NCBI GenBank assembly: GCA_964608915.1
Contig: CAZSQA010000005.1
Coordinates: forward strand, 163,785-227,784
Origin: QWQI01 sp964608915
Lineage (GTDB): Bacteria; Planctomycetota; Planctomycetia; Isosphaerales; Isosphaeraceae
DNA: 64,000 nt
Direction of reading: 5' to 3'
In this document: positions 13,181-22,072 of the stretch, one piece after another
How the letters are laid out: every line of letters starts with the position of its first letter
Numbering within the stretch: the stretch's first letter is position 1
Notes under the pieces: model-generated
Database searches by the model: none
Seen by the model: only the letters and a program-made list of their open reading frames with translations
Told to the model about the DNA's origin: nothing
Position numbers and translations under genes: made by a program

Positions 13181-14527
13181 ATGATGGATGATCAATCTCG
13201 CAAATCGGTCTTGACAGCGATCGGGAGTGACGACCTTGAGGCACTTAAAGTGCTTGTCGAGAGCGACCAAAAGCTACTGGCCCTTGACTCCGTATTCGGG
13301 TCGGTGCTCCACATGGCAGTCGACCATGGCAATCAAGTTATCGTTCGATGGCTCTTGGAGCACGGTGCAAATCCCAACATGAGTTCCGAACATGAAGAGC
13401 TTTCGTGTTTGAATCGCGCCATCGGGAAGAAAAACATCGATCTCGTTCGACTCCTCCTCGATCACGGTGCGGCCCTTGATACGACCGACACGATTTCGAA
13501 TCCCCTTTATGGTGCGATCTACTATGGCGAATTCGAAATCGCGAAGTTGCTGGTCGACCGTGGCCTCGACGTGAATGTTCAATACAAGGCGAAACCGCCA
13601 CATACGAATGCCCTGCTGTTCGCCAAAACCTGGGGCCGGACCGATATCGTCAAACTGATCGAGTCGAAACTGCCGCAAGGATCGCCAGAAGCCGGGGATC
13701 TCGCTCCGGAATCCGCCAAGACACCGACTTCGGCGACGAAGGCCGCCAGGACGGCCAAGCCCAAATCAAAGTCCGTCAAGGTCGATCAAGCGGACGACTG
13801 GTCGTTGCATTACGTTTTCGAAGGCGATAAGCCGGTTCGGTTCCGCGAATTCCGAATCTCCGGTAATTCGCTCTGGACGACTCAGGGCGATGTGATGACC
13901 TGGGGCGACACTCAGCGTTCTGATTACACCAGCCCGGCCGAAGCGGCGAAGGCGTTCATGATTGCCCGCGAACAAGCCTTATCGGACGGTTTCGAACTTT
14001 ACTGCGGCGGCAATGCGGACAAGGCCGCCACGGACCGAAAGGCGCTGACGCTCGAAATTCAGCAGGGAGCGAAGAAGGCGTTTGAAGCGACGCGGAGGAA
14101 CCACCCGGACGCCCCACCGGCGATGTTCGGGCTTCAGTCCGACGATGACACGACTCTGATCGTGTCCGTATCGAACCCCCGTATTGACATCGATTCGGTC
14201 GGTCAAGACGAACTGGAACGTGTCTGGATTCTGAATTTGTGGGAATATGACGAAGGGTCGGAATATCTGGACCCTGCCTATCGGTTGCTGCTTCTGCCGC
14301 ATCATGGCGATCCGCTTCCGAGCGGCGGCCTTTCTCCTGAGAAGGTTTACGACTGCTTTGTCAATGCCCTTGCAGCGCTGAGAAAAGAAGGCTTCTTCGG
14401 CACCCCGGAAGAAAGTCCGGTCGTGCTGTTCCAGGTGCTGGATTCGCTTGCCCACGTGGACCAGAACAAGAAACTCAACAGCCCGGAGATCTTCAGGAAA
14501 TACCAGTCATGGGTGACGGCGGAATAG
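13181..14527 (+). CDS. Ankyrin repeat protein with WGR-like and DUF4303-like domains
   Basis: The start is the ATG at 13181, seven bases after AAGGA; it encodes 448 residues. Three to four ankyrin repeats span about residues 8-160 (for example GSVLHMAVDHGNQVIVRWLL and LVRLLLDHGA). A low-complexity Ala/Lys/Pro/Ser linker spans 165-205. Next, about 208-270, resembles a WGR domain (WTTQGDVMTWGDTQ, then TSPAEAAKAFMIAREQALSDGF). The C-terminal part (about 285-448) resembles DUF4303 (VSVSNPRIDID, W-x-L-N-LWEYDEG). No signal peptide, so cytoplasmic. Ankyrin and DUF4303-type modules recur in immunity-like proteins, but no toxin gene is adjacent, so a defensive role is only a guess. Confidence 0.75.
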   Translation: MMDDQSRKSVLTAIGSDDLEALKVLVESDQKLLALDSVFGSVLHMAVDHGNQVIVRWLLEHGANPNMSSEHEELSCLNRAIGKKNIDLVRLLLDHGAALDTTDTISNPLYGAIYYGEFEIAKLLVDRGLDVNVQYKAKPPHTNALLFAKTWGRTDIVKLIESKLPQGSPEAGDLAPESAKTPTSATKAARTAKPKSKSVKVDQADDWSLHYVFEGDKPVRFREFRISGNSLWTTQGDVMTWGDTQRSDYTSPAEAAKAFMIAREQALSDGFELYCGGNADKAATDRKALTLEIQQGAKKAFEATRRNHPDAPPAMFGLQSDDDTTLIVSVSNPRIDIDSVGQDELERVWILNLWEYDEGSEYLDPAYRLLLLPHHGDPLPSGGLSPEKVYDCFVNALAALRKEGFFGTPEESPVVLFQVLDSLAHVDQNKKLNSPEIFRKYQSWVTAE

Positions 14528-14628
14528 AAGTCGGATTCGATAACCCAAGGAACCGATGATTCGAAGTTGATTTCAGTCGCTGTCACTTGCGAACGCATTC
14601 GTCACATTTCGCTCCGAAACTCGACCGA

Positions 14629-14773
14629 ACGAGCCGGAAGCGTCAGCGACGGACGCTTTCCAGCAATACTGCACGTGACGAAATCGCGGAAACTTCGTCT
14701 TGTTGAATTTCGATAAATGACATGTGATCCGATCATCGAAATGCAATTTCCGTCGCTGACGCTTCCGGCTCGT
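14629..14773. repeat. Perfect 25-bp inverted repeat in the convergent ankyrin/thyX gap
   Basis: Positions 14629-14653 and 14749-14773 are exact reverse complements, separated by 95 bp that itself contains a shorter ATTTCGAT/ATCGAAAT inverted pair. The core word CCGGAAGCGTCAGCGACGG looks like a dispersed palindromic element. It sits between two convergent genes and may act in transcription termination or be a non-autonomous mobile element. Confidence 0.8.
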
Positions 14774-14809
14774 ATTTCGATCTTCGATCAAATCATAACC
14801 TCGCTCGCA

Positions 14810-15622
14810 TCACACCTTCTTGAACGGCGTGCGCACGGCCGGGACGCCGTCGGGCTGGTCGACCATTTCGTAATCGCCGAAGAGATTGGGCGAGGCCTTT
14901 TGCAGGACGCGCAGCACGGCGATCGCCAAGCGGCGGATTTCGGCGTCGGCGGCCACGTCGCCGCGCATCTCCACGAAATGCCGCAGGGCCCGGGCGTTGC
15001 CGGTCACGAAGATCTTGGTCTCGGTGGCGTTCGGCAGGACGCTGCGTGCGGCTTCGCGAGCACGCTTTCGGCGCAGGGTGCGGTCCTCGATATCGGCCAT
15101 CCGTGCGGCGAGCCCGTCCGAGAGTTTTTTGTACGATTCCTGTGCCGCTGTGACTGCTTCCATCCAGATCGCGTGCAGTTCGGGGTCTTCGGCGATGACT
15201 TTCGGCTCGACGAATGCGCAGTCCGACTCGTCGACGAACCGCTGCGAAAGCTGCGAATAGCCGAAACCGGCCCGGTGGCGCACAAGCTCATGCGTGAGCG
15301 ACCGCGACACGCCCGTAACGAGCAGGCTGAACACGGCGTGTTCGAGCACCGAGCCGTGACCGACTTCCAGAATGTGGTGAATATAGGCATGATTGCCGCC
15401 CGGCCGGGGCTTGGCGAACGACATGTAGCAGACACGCCCGGCGACTTCCACGAGCTTTTCGCCGCCGACTTCGGAGTCGGTCGTCCACTTGCCGACTTCG
15501 TGGTCGTCCAGGAATTCCTGAATGACCGCCGGGTCAGTCACCTGCTGGCCCATCAAATAAACCTTGGGCTCGGTCAGAATACTCAGGCGTGGCTCGGTGG
15601 TCGGTTCGTGGGTGTCGCTCAT
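14810..15622 (-). CDS. thyX: FAD-dependent thymidylate synthase ThyX
   Basis: ThyX methylates dUMP to dTMP using methylene-tetrahydrofolate and reduced FAD. The 270-residue protein carries the ThyX signature ELVRHRAGFGYSQLSQRF (about residues 114-131; RHR-x7-S motif), GHGSVLEHAVFSLLVTGVSRS upstream, and the C-terminal NARALRHFVEMR with the substrate-binding arginines. A short variable N-terminus of about 15 residues precedes the fold. It is a single-gene unit, convergent with the ankyrin gene. No thyA is seen in the window. Confidence 0.97.
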   Translation of the reverse strand: MSDTHEPTTEPRLSILTEPKVYLMGQQVTDPAVIQEFLDDHEVGKWTTDSEVGGEKLVEVAGRVCYMSFAKPRPGGNHAYIHHILEVGHGSVLEHAVFSLLVTGVSRSLTHELVRHRAGFGYSQLSQRFVDESDCAFVEPKVIAEDPELHAIWMEAVTAAQESYKKLSDGLAARMADIEDRTLRRKRAREAARSVLPNATETKIFVTGNARALRHFVEMRGDVAADAEIRRLAIAVLRVLQKASPNLFGDYEMVDQPDGVPAVRTPFKKV

Positions 15623-15861
15623 CGAAGGCTCGGCGGTTACGGCGGTTCGGACGATTTTGGGTCGTAGCGATTATTCGCTTCGTCAGCATGATAGCGATTT
15701 TGTGCCCCTTTGGGTATGAAAAAGCCGGGCGGGAGATCGCTCGAAAACCGTCTGAAACTCGCCGTGAAGTTCGCTAGGTTTTCCTTGCCTGACGGGTTAC
15801 CATGGAAGCGTATGCATACGATATTCGGTCAGGTTCGGCTCGTTCGCGAAACGGTGCTGCC

Positions 15862-18375
15862 ATGTCCAGAAGTTTCGCCCGGATTTTCTGTGTCACGCTC
15901 CTGACGCTCCTCGTCGGCTGCGGTCGAAGCGGGCCAGTCAGCGCTCCGCCGGCAAGCTCGCCGCCCGTTCGCGGCACGACGACTCAGGCCTCGAAGCCTG
16001 AAGCCGCGGCTGCGAATACGGTTCCCGAAGCGGCCGTGAAGGCCGCGCCACCCAAAGTCGAAGAACTTCGCCTGGAACTGACCGTGGCTGACCCGGGTGT
16101 CACCGGGCCAATCAGCCATGTGCCTGAATCCGGAGGCTGGAAGCGAGTCGAAGGCGATTCGGTCGTCGTCGACGGCGACGGACTGATTCAGCCTGTGAAG
16201 CCCGGCACGGCGAAACTGGTCGCGAAGACGGGGCCGGATGTGACAGCGAACGTCACGTTCGATGTTCGACCCGCCGAGGCCGATTTCTCGAACGGAATCT
16301 TGCCCATTTTGACTCGATTCGGCTGTAATTCCGGGGGATGCCACGGGCGGCTCGATGGCCAGAACGGCTTCAAGCTTTCGCTCTTCGGATATGCGGCCGA
16401 GCAGGATCATCGCAGCATCGTGCGTGAGGCTGGCGGCCGACGGGTGGATGTGCTCCGGCCCGAGGAAAGTCTGCTGCTTCTCAAGGCCACGGGCCGCGTG
16501 CCGCACGGCGGCGGGCAAGCGATGAAGCCCAATTCGGCCGATGCCGGGCGGCTGGCGGCCTGGATCGCTTCGGGGGCTCCATTCGAAGGCAAAAGCCCGC
16601 GAAAGGTGACGGGTGTCGAACTTTCACGGAAATCGGTCGAAACGACAGCCCCGGCGAAGCTTGCGCTTCATGTTCTGGCGACTTTCGACGATGGCACAAA
16701 GCGTGACGTATCCGCCTGGTCAGCCTGGAAAACGCTCGACGACCGCGTGGCGAAAGTCGATACCTTCGGCAGAGTTACCGTCGACGAGCCTGGTGAAACG
16801 CACATCGTCGCCAGGTTCGGTTCGTTCGTTTCCACGGCCCGGATCGTCTATGCCGGGTCGACGCTTCAGGAGGCCGACATGGCCCCTCTGGCGGGCGATT
16901 CGTTCATTGACCGAAGCGTCGCGAACCACCTGAAAGCTTTGGGTGTCGCCCCCAGCCCACAAGCCGAAGATGCCACATTTTTGCGCCGGGTCACGCTGGA
17001 CCTGGTCGGCAGGCTGCCGGAACCGGCCGAGATTCGCCGGTTCGTCAAAGACCAGAGCCCCGACAAACGTGCCAAAGTGGTCGACGCACTGCTGGCTGAC
17101 GCGGACTTCGTACGATACTGGTCGCTCAAGTTCGGCGATCTGCTTTCGATCAGTTCGGCACGACAGGGCAATGCGTCGGCCTTTTACCTGCTCTGGCTGC
17201 AGGATCGCATCGGCAAGGACGACCCCTGGGTCGACACGGTGCGGGCGTTGTTGACGACGCGCGGCATGCCTGCCTCGCGGCCTGATGCGGCTGCGGCGTA
17301 TTCACTGGAAAATGCCGACCCGGTGGCCGCGAGCCAGTTGGCCGCCCAGCGGTTTCTAGGGCTTCGCCTGCGCTGCGCTCAGTGTCATGATCACCCGTTC
17401 GACGTATGGACGCAGACCCAGGCCCACGAATTCGCGGCATTTTTCGCCAAGGTTCGGCCCGTGCCTCCACCGCCCGGCGAAGCGATGCCACGCGTCCGGA
17501 TCGGCTACTTCGCCGAAGGGCAGGTGGTGCATCCGCTGACGAAGTCGCCTGTGGCGCCGCATGTTCCGGCGGGCAAGCAGCCGGATTTGCCGAAGGAGGG
17601 CGACCCGCTGCCGGCACTGGCCGAATGGATCACCGGGGCCGACAATCCGTTTTTCGCCCGGGCGTATGTCAACTGGCTCTGGTCGCAGTTCTTCGCGACG
17701 GGGCTTGTCGACCCGGCGGACGATCTCTCGGCATCGAATCCGCCCAGCCATCCGCAACTGCTCGACGATCTTGCCAACAAGTTCCGTGAATCGGGCTATC
17801 GACTGAAGCCGATGATTCGTGAGATCGTCGGCAGCCGCACTTACGGGCTGTCGAGCACGCCGACCGAGTCGAACCGGCTGTTCGCTCGCTTCAATGCCTT
17901 TCAATCGGCCCGGCGGCTCTCGGCCCAGCAATCGGCCGACGCCCTGGCGCAGGTGACGGGCGTGCCGAACCGCTACGCCAACAAGCCGACGGGCACGCGG
18001 GCGATCGACATTCAGGACCCCGCGACGGCCTCGCCGCTACTCGAAACGCTGGGCCGCTGCGACCGCCGCGATGCCTGCGGAACAGCGAGCGCTTCGCAGA
18101 TTTCGCTTCGGCAAAGCCTGCTCTGGATCGGTTCCGACGCGGTAGACGGCAAGGTCGGAGCCGTCAGCGGCTATGTGAAACAGTTGATGGACCTCGAGCC
18201 GGAGCCGGATTCGATCGTCGAAAGCCTTTACCTTCGAACGCTTTCACGATTTCCGAACGATACCGAGAAGGCCCACTGGCGAGAGACGATCGAAAAAGCG
18301 GCCGACCCGGGCGAGATCGTCGAGGATCTCTTCTGGGCACTCCTCAACACGCGGGAATTCCAGTTCGTCCACTGA
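15862..18375 (+). CDS. DUF1549/DUF1553 planctomycete cytochrome-type lipoprotein
   Basis: The start is the ATG at 15862, which opens a lipoprotein signal peptide with lipobox LLVGC (Cys20); the frame runs 60 bp further up. It encodes 837 residues. After a low-complexity Ala/Pro/Ser linker, a Big-2-like beta domain (about 60-150) precedes a cysteine motif CNSGGCHG (about 155-162), close to the haem-binding planctomycete cytochrome C type but with a CX4CH spacing. DUF1549 follows (SFIDRSVANHLKALG through FGDLLSIS, about 350-440) with a CAQCHDHPFD motif near 510, then DUF1553 (NPFFARAYVNWLWSQFF onward) to the end. A DUF1501 gene follows 52 bp downstream, the standard pairing. The pair's function is unproven; links to polysaccharide degradation are often suggested. 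Confidence 0.92.
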   Translation: MSRSFARIFCVTLLTLLVGCGRSGPVSAPPASSPPVRGTTTQASKPEAAAANTVPEAAVKAAPPKVEELRLELTVADPGVTGPISHVPESGGWKRVEGDSVVVDGDGLIQPVKPGTAKLVAKTGPDVTANVTFDVRPAEADFSNGILPILTRFGCNSGGCHGRLDGQNGFKLSLFGYAAEQDHRSIVREAGGRRVDVLRPEESLLLLKATGRVPHGGGQAMKPNSADAGRLAAWIASGAPFEGKSPRKVTGVELSRKSVETTAPAKLALHVLATFDDGTKRDVSAWSAWKTLDDRVAKVDTFGRVTVDEPGETHIVARFGSFVSTARIVYAGSTLQEADMAPLAGDSFIDRSVANHLKALGVAPSPQAEDATFLRRVTLDLVGRLPEPAEIRRFVKDQSPDKRAKVVDALLADADFVRYWSLKFGDLLSISSARQGNASAFYLLWLQDRIGKDDPWVDTVRALLTTRGMPASRPDAAAAYSLENADPVAASQLAAQRFLGLRLRCAQCHDHPFDVWTQTQAHEFAAFFAKVRPVPPPPGEAMPRVRIGYFAEGQVVHPLTKSPVAPHVPAGKQPDLPKEGDPLPALAEWITGADNPFFARAYVNWLWSQFFATGLVDPADDLSASNPPSHPQLLDDLANKFRESGYRLKPMIREIVGSRTYGLSSTPTESNRLFARFNAFQSARRLSAQQSADALAQVTGVPNRYANKPTGTRAIDIQDPATASPLLETLGRCDRRDACGTASASQISLRQSLLWIGSDAVDGKVGAVSGYVKQLMDLEPEPDSIVESLYLRTLSRFPNDTEKAHWRETIEKAADPGEIVEDLFWALLNTREFQFVH

Positions 18376-18427
18376 CGTCAGCCACGGTTCCGAACGCCCC
18401 GGCAAGTAATTGAGAGCGAGGCACACG

Positions 18428-19732
18428 ATGACCGAATCGAAGAACGCGGCGGAATTTCGGATCACCCGGCGCACCTGGCTGGGCCTGGGCCTGTCGTCGC
18501 TGATCGGCCCACTGGCTGGCTCCTGGGCGAGCGCGGCGGCCATCGAGGGCAAAACGCCCCGTTCGTGCATCCTCGTCTGGCTGGGCGGGGGTGCCTCGCA
18601 CATTGACACGTTCGACCCGAAACCTGATGCCGACTCAGGCGTGAAGGGCGAATTCGGCACCATCGACACGGCCCTTCCAGGTGTGCGACTCAGCGAGATT
18701 CTGCCGAACCTGGCGCGCGTCTTGGACCGCACCGTGCTGATCCGCAGCCTGACGAGCCCCGAGGCCGATCACGACCGGGCCAGCCACCACATCCTGACCG
18801 GCTGGCGGCCGAATCCGGCGCTGGCATATCCTTCGATGGGCAGCGTTTACGCGAAAGTCCGCGGCGGCCTGGCAGGCAATTTGCCGAACCACGTGGCGAT
18901 CCCGTCGAAGCCGTTCTTCGGCGGCAGCGGCTATTTGACATCGGCCTGCGACCCGCTGGACGTGCCTGGCGACCCGAACGACCCGAACTTTCGCATTCGC
19001 GACCTGACGCCGCCGGACAAGATCACGTACGAACGCATGCTGCGCCGCAAGGCGATGGTCGAGCGGCTCAACGACTGGTCCCACGCCGGCGAATCGGCCG
19101 AGACGAAGGCCCGGGCCAATTTCGACAGGCAGACGTATCAGCTCCTGACGAGCCCGGCGGCGCAGCTCGCGTTCCGCATTCAGGAAGAATCGCCCGCGAT
19201 TCGCGACCGCTACGGCCGCAACGCGCTCGGCCAGAGCTTACTCCTGGCCCGCCGGCTGGTGGAGCAGGGGATCGGTTACGTGACCGTCAACGACCGTGGC
19301 GGCGGGCTGAGCTGGGACACTCACGCCCAGAACTTCCCGTCTCTCAAGGACCGCCTCGTACCGCCGCTCGATCAGGGCCTGGCGGCCTTGATCGAAGATC
19401 TCGACAGCCGCGGGCTGATGGACGAAACGCTCGTCGTTGTCTGCGGCGAATTCGGGCGAACGCCAAAGATTAACCCTCAGGCCGGCCGCGACCACCATGG
19501 CCGGGCGGCTTCGGTGCTGCTGGCGGGCTGCGGCCTCAAGCGGGGCCTGGTGCTGGGCCGGACGGACCGCAACGCCGATTCGGTCGTCGATCGCCCCGTC
19601 ACTCCGGCCGAAGTGTGTGCGACGGTGTTGAGCGTGCTGGGCATCGACCCGGAAACCCGCTTCCGCAGCCCCGACGGCCGGCCGATTCCGCTGGTCGACC
19701 GAGCCGGGCTCGTGGCCGAAATCCTGGCATAA
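18428..19732 (+). CDS. DUF1501 family exported protein
   Basis: The start is the ATG at 18428; a TTG 18 bp upstream is less likely. It encodes 434 residues. The N-terminus has a twin-arginine-like signal (ITRRTWLGLGLSSLIG). The fold is related to sulfatase/alkaline phosphatase enzymes: LVWLGGGASHIDTFDPKP (about 43-60), VVCGEFGRTPKIN (about 337) and GRDHHGRAASVLLAG (about 355) carry the candidate metal-binding residues. It is encoded directly after the DUF1549/DUF1553 lipoprotein, as in most planctomycetes, so the two probably act together in the periplasm. Substrate unknown. Confidence 0.93.
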   Translation: MTESKNAAEFRITRRTWLGLGLSSLIGPLAGSWASAAAIEGKTPRSCILVWLGGGASHIDTFDPKPDADSGVKGEFGTIDTALPGVRLSEILPNLARVLDRTVLIRSLTSPEADHDRASHHILTGWRPNPALAYPSMGSVYAKVRGGLAGNLPNHVAIPSKPFFGGSGYLTSACDPLDVPGDPNDPNFRIRDLTPPDKITYERMLRRKAMVERLNDWSHAGESAETKARANFDRQTYQLLTSPAAQLAFRIQEESPAIRDRYGRNALGQSLLLARRLVEQGIGYVTVNDRGGGLSWDTHAQNFPSLKDRLVPPLDQGLAALIEDLDSRGLMDETLVVVCGEFGRTPKINPQAGRDHHGRAASVLLAGCGLKRGLVLGRTDRNADSVVDRPVTPAEVCATVLSVLGIDPETRFRSPDGRPIPLVDRAGLVAEILA

Positions 19733-19912
19733 ATCAAGATCGGTCCGCCGACTCATCGATGCCGAAACCCGGGACAGCCGCTGGCGGCTCGTCCATGGTA
19801 TCTTATGGATCCGAACTTGCATCGCTTTCAATCGAACTCCGGGAAACGGCTTCGGCCGGATTCACCGGAGTGCATCTCATTCGAAACCGCCCGAACGCGA
19901 AACCGAACCACG

Positions 19913-21886
19913 ATGAACGACACAATCAGCGCCTGGATCGAAGCCGAAAACGCCACCGACTATTCCGTGACGAGCCACGCGAGCGGCCCGCAGGGCAAGC
20001 TCCCGCTCACCGAAGAAATGCTCCGCCACTGGCCTTCCGGCGATCTTTTCGGGCTTTCGCAGAACGCCGGCATGGGCATCGCCCCTGACCTGACGGCCGG
20101 TGATCCGTTTCTGATCCTGTCCACTCAGGGCGGCCTTCGTGCCGACGACGGCTCGCCCGTCGCCCTGGGCTATCACACGGGCCACTGGGAAATCGGTCTG
20201 CTGGTGAAGGCGGCCGCGCTGAGGTTTCGCGAGCGTGGCCAGTTGCCGTTCGCGGCGGCTGTTTCCGACCCCTGCGACGGCCGGACGCAAGGCACCGCCG
20301 GCATGATGGACAGCCTGCCTTATCGCAACGATGCCGCGATGGTGTTCCGGCGACTGATTCGCTCGCTGCCTCGCCGCAAGGGCGTCCTCGGCGTGGCCAC
20401 GTGCGATAAAGGCCTGCCCGCCATGATGATGGCACTCGCCGGTTCGAGCCATCTGCCGGGCGTGATCGTTCCTGGCGGGGTCACGCTGCCGCCGACTTCG
20501 GGTGAGGATGCCGGCAAGGTTCAGTCGATCGGCGCTCGCTATACGCATGGCGAAATCACGCTGGAAGAAGCCGCCGAAATGGGCTGCCGGGCTTGTGCCA
20601 GCCCTGGCGGCGGCTGCCAGTTTCTGGGCACGGCGGCGACGAGCCAGGTGGTGGCCGAAGCCCTGGGCCTGACGATTCCGCACGCGGCCCTTTGCCCCAG
20701 CGGTCAGCCGATCTGGCTGGACATGGCCCGCCGCTCGGCCGACGCCGTCGCCCGCATGGCCCGGCAGGGGCTGACGCTCGCCGACGTGCTCACGCCGAAA
20801 GCCCTCGAAAATGCCATGGTCGTGCATGCGGCGTTCGGCGGGTCGACGAATCTTCTCCTGCACATTCCGGCCATCGCCCATGCCGCGAAATTGCCCCGGC
20901 CGACCGTCGAGGACTGGTCGCGCATCAATCGCATGGTGCCCCGGCTCGTCAGCGTTCTGCCCAACGGCCCGTGGTATCACCCCACGGTGCGTGCCTTCCT
21001 GGCGGGTGGCGTGCCGGAAGTGATGCTCGAATTGCGGCGTCTGGGCCTTCTGCATACGGACGTTCTCACGGTCACGGGCGAAAAGCTCGGTGCCATCCTC
21101 GACGCCTGGGAAGGCTCGACGCGACGCAAAGCCCTGAGAGACCGCCTGCTCCAGAACGACGGCGTCGACCCCGGCCAGGTGATCCTGTCGCCCGATGCCG
21201 CCCGTGGGGCCGGTTTGACCAGCACCGTCTGTTTCCCCAAGGGCAATCTCGCGCCCGACGGCTCGGTGATCAAATCGACGGCCATCGACCCGAGCGTCGT
21301 CGACCCGGACGGCGTCTATCGAAAAACCGGCCCGGCCCGTGTGTTCGTACGTGAACGGGACGCGATCGCGGCGATCAAGGGGATCAGCGATCGGCCGATC
21401 AAGCCCGGCGACGTCATCGTCCTCATCGGCCGCGGCCCGGCCGGTGCAGGGATGGAAGAGATTTATCAGATCACTTCAGCGCTCAAGCACCTGAGCTGGG
21501 GCAAGGAGGTCGCCGTGGTCACGGACGCCCGGTTTTCCGGCGTCTCGACGGGGGCCTGTGTCGGCCACGTCGGGCCGGAGGCTCTCGCCGGCGGGCCGAT
21601 CGGCAAAGTGCGCGACGGCGACATTATCCGCATGTTCATCGACCGGGTGAATCTCACCGGAACGCTTGACCTGGTCGGTACTTGCGACGGCCGTGAACTC
21701 ACTCCCGAAGAGTGCCGAGCCGCTCTGGCCGCCCGGTCGCCGCATCCGGAACTTTCCGCCGATCCGGAAATCTCCGACGATACCCGCCTCTGGGCCGCAC
21801 TTCAGGCCGTCAGTGGCGGCACATGGGGCGGCTGCGTGTATGACCTGGACGCCATCCTCGAACGGCTCGGCATGCAGAACCATTGA
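19913..21886 (+). CDS. IlvD/Edd family sugar-acid dehydratase, YjhG/YagF type (probable D-xylonate dehydratase)
   Basis: A 657-residue protein starting at the ATG at 19913, where similarity to the YjhG/YagF family begins (THATGPQG-like SHASGPQGKLPLT). That family converts D-xylonate to 2-keto-3-deoxy-xylonate with an Fe-S cluster and Mg2+. Supporting motifs are SDPCDGRTQGTAGMMDSLPYR, ATCDKGLPAMMMAL with a cluster-ligand Cys, ASPGGGCQFLGTA with a second Cys, and VTDARFSGVSTGACVGHVGPEA near the C-terminus. It is longer than canonical IlvD (about 560), and the GYHTGHWEIGLLVKAA stretch is specific to the YjhG group. No xylose genes are adjacent, so the true substrate may be another aldonic acid. 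Confidence 0.9.
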   Translation: MNDTISAWIEAENATDYSVTSHASGPQGKLPLTEEMLRHWPSGDLFGLSQNAGMGIAPDLTAGDPFLILSTQGGLRADDGSPVALGYHTGHWEIGLLVKAAALRFRERGQLPFAAAVSDPCDGRTQGTAGMMDSLPYRNDAAMVFRRLIRSLPRRKGVLGVATCDKGLPAMMMALAGSSHLPGVIVPGGVTLPPTSGEDAGKVQSIGARYTHGEITLEEAAEMGCRACASPGGGCQFLGTAATSQVVAEALGLTIPHAALCPSGQPIWLDMARRSADAVARMARQGLTLADVLTPKALENAMVVHAAFGGSTNLLLHIPAIAHAAKLPRPTVEDWSRINRMVPRLVSVLPNGPWYHPTVRAFLAGGVPEVMLELRRLGLLHTDVLTVTGEKLGAILDAWEGSTRRKALRDRLLQNDGVDPGQVILSPDAARGAGLTSTVCFPKGNLAPDGSVIKSTAIDPSVVDPDGVYRKTGPARVFVRERDAIAAIKGISDRPIKPGDVIVLIGRGPAGAGMEEIYQITSALKHLSWGKEVAVVTDARFSGVSTGACVGHVGPEALAGGPIGKVRDGDIIRMFIDRVNLTGTLDLVGTCDGRELTPEECRAALAARSPHPELSADPEISDDTRLWAALQAVSGGTWGGCVYDLDAILERLGMQNH

Positions 21887-21904
21887 TTTCGGTCATCGCC
21901 AACG

Positions 21905-21931
21905 AAAAACCCGCCTTCCGAGGAAGGCGGG
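21905..21931 (-). terminator. Terminator for tRNA-Cys
   Basis: A perfect 10-bp stem (21910-21919 with 21922-21931) with a 2-nt loop; read on the minus strand it is followed by GTTTTTCG. It lies directly downstream of the tRNA and may also end transcription of the dehydratase gene on the plus strand. Confidence 0.82.
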
Positions 21932-21957
21932 CGTTCGTTCGGTTTTCGGGACTCGAG

Positions 21958-22029
<72 letters not shown>

Positions 22030-22072
22030 GACGAAAGACATTATTCCGTTTCGACCGTTTCTTTTCAATACG

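Noticed and set aside
19913..21886. Branched-chain dihydroxy-acid dehydratase (ilvD)
   Set aside because: Length, the SHASGPQG start and the GYHTGHWE block point to the YjhG/YagF sugar-acid branch and not to IlvD.
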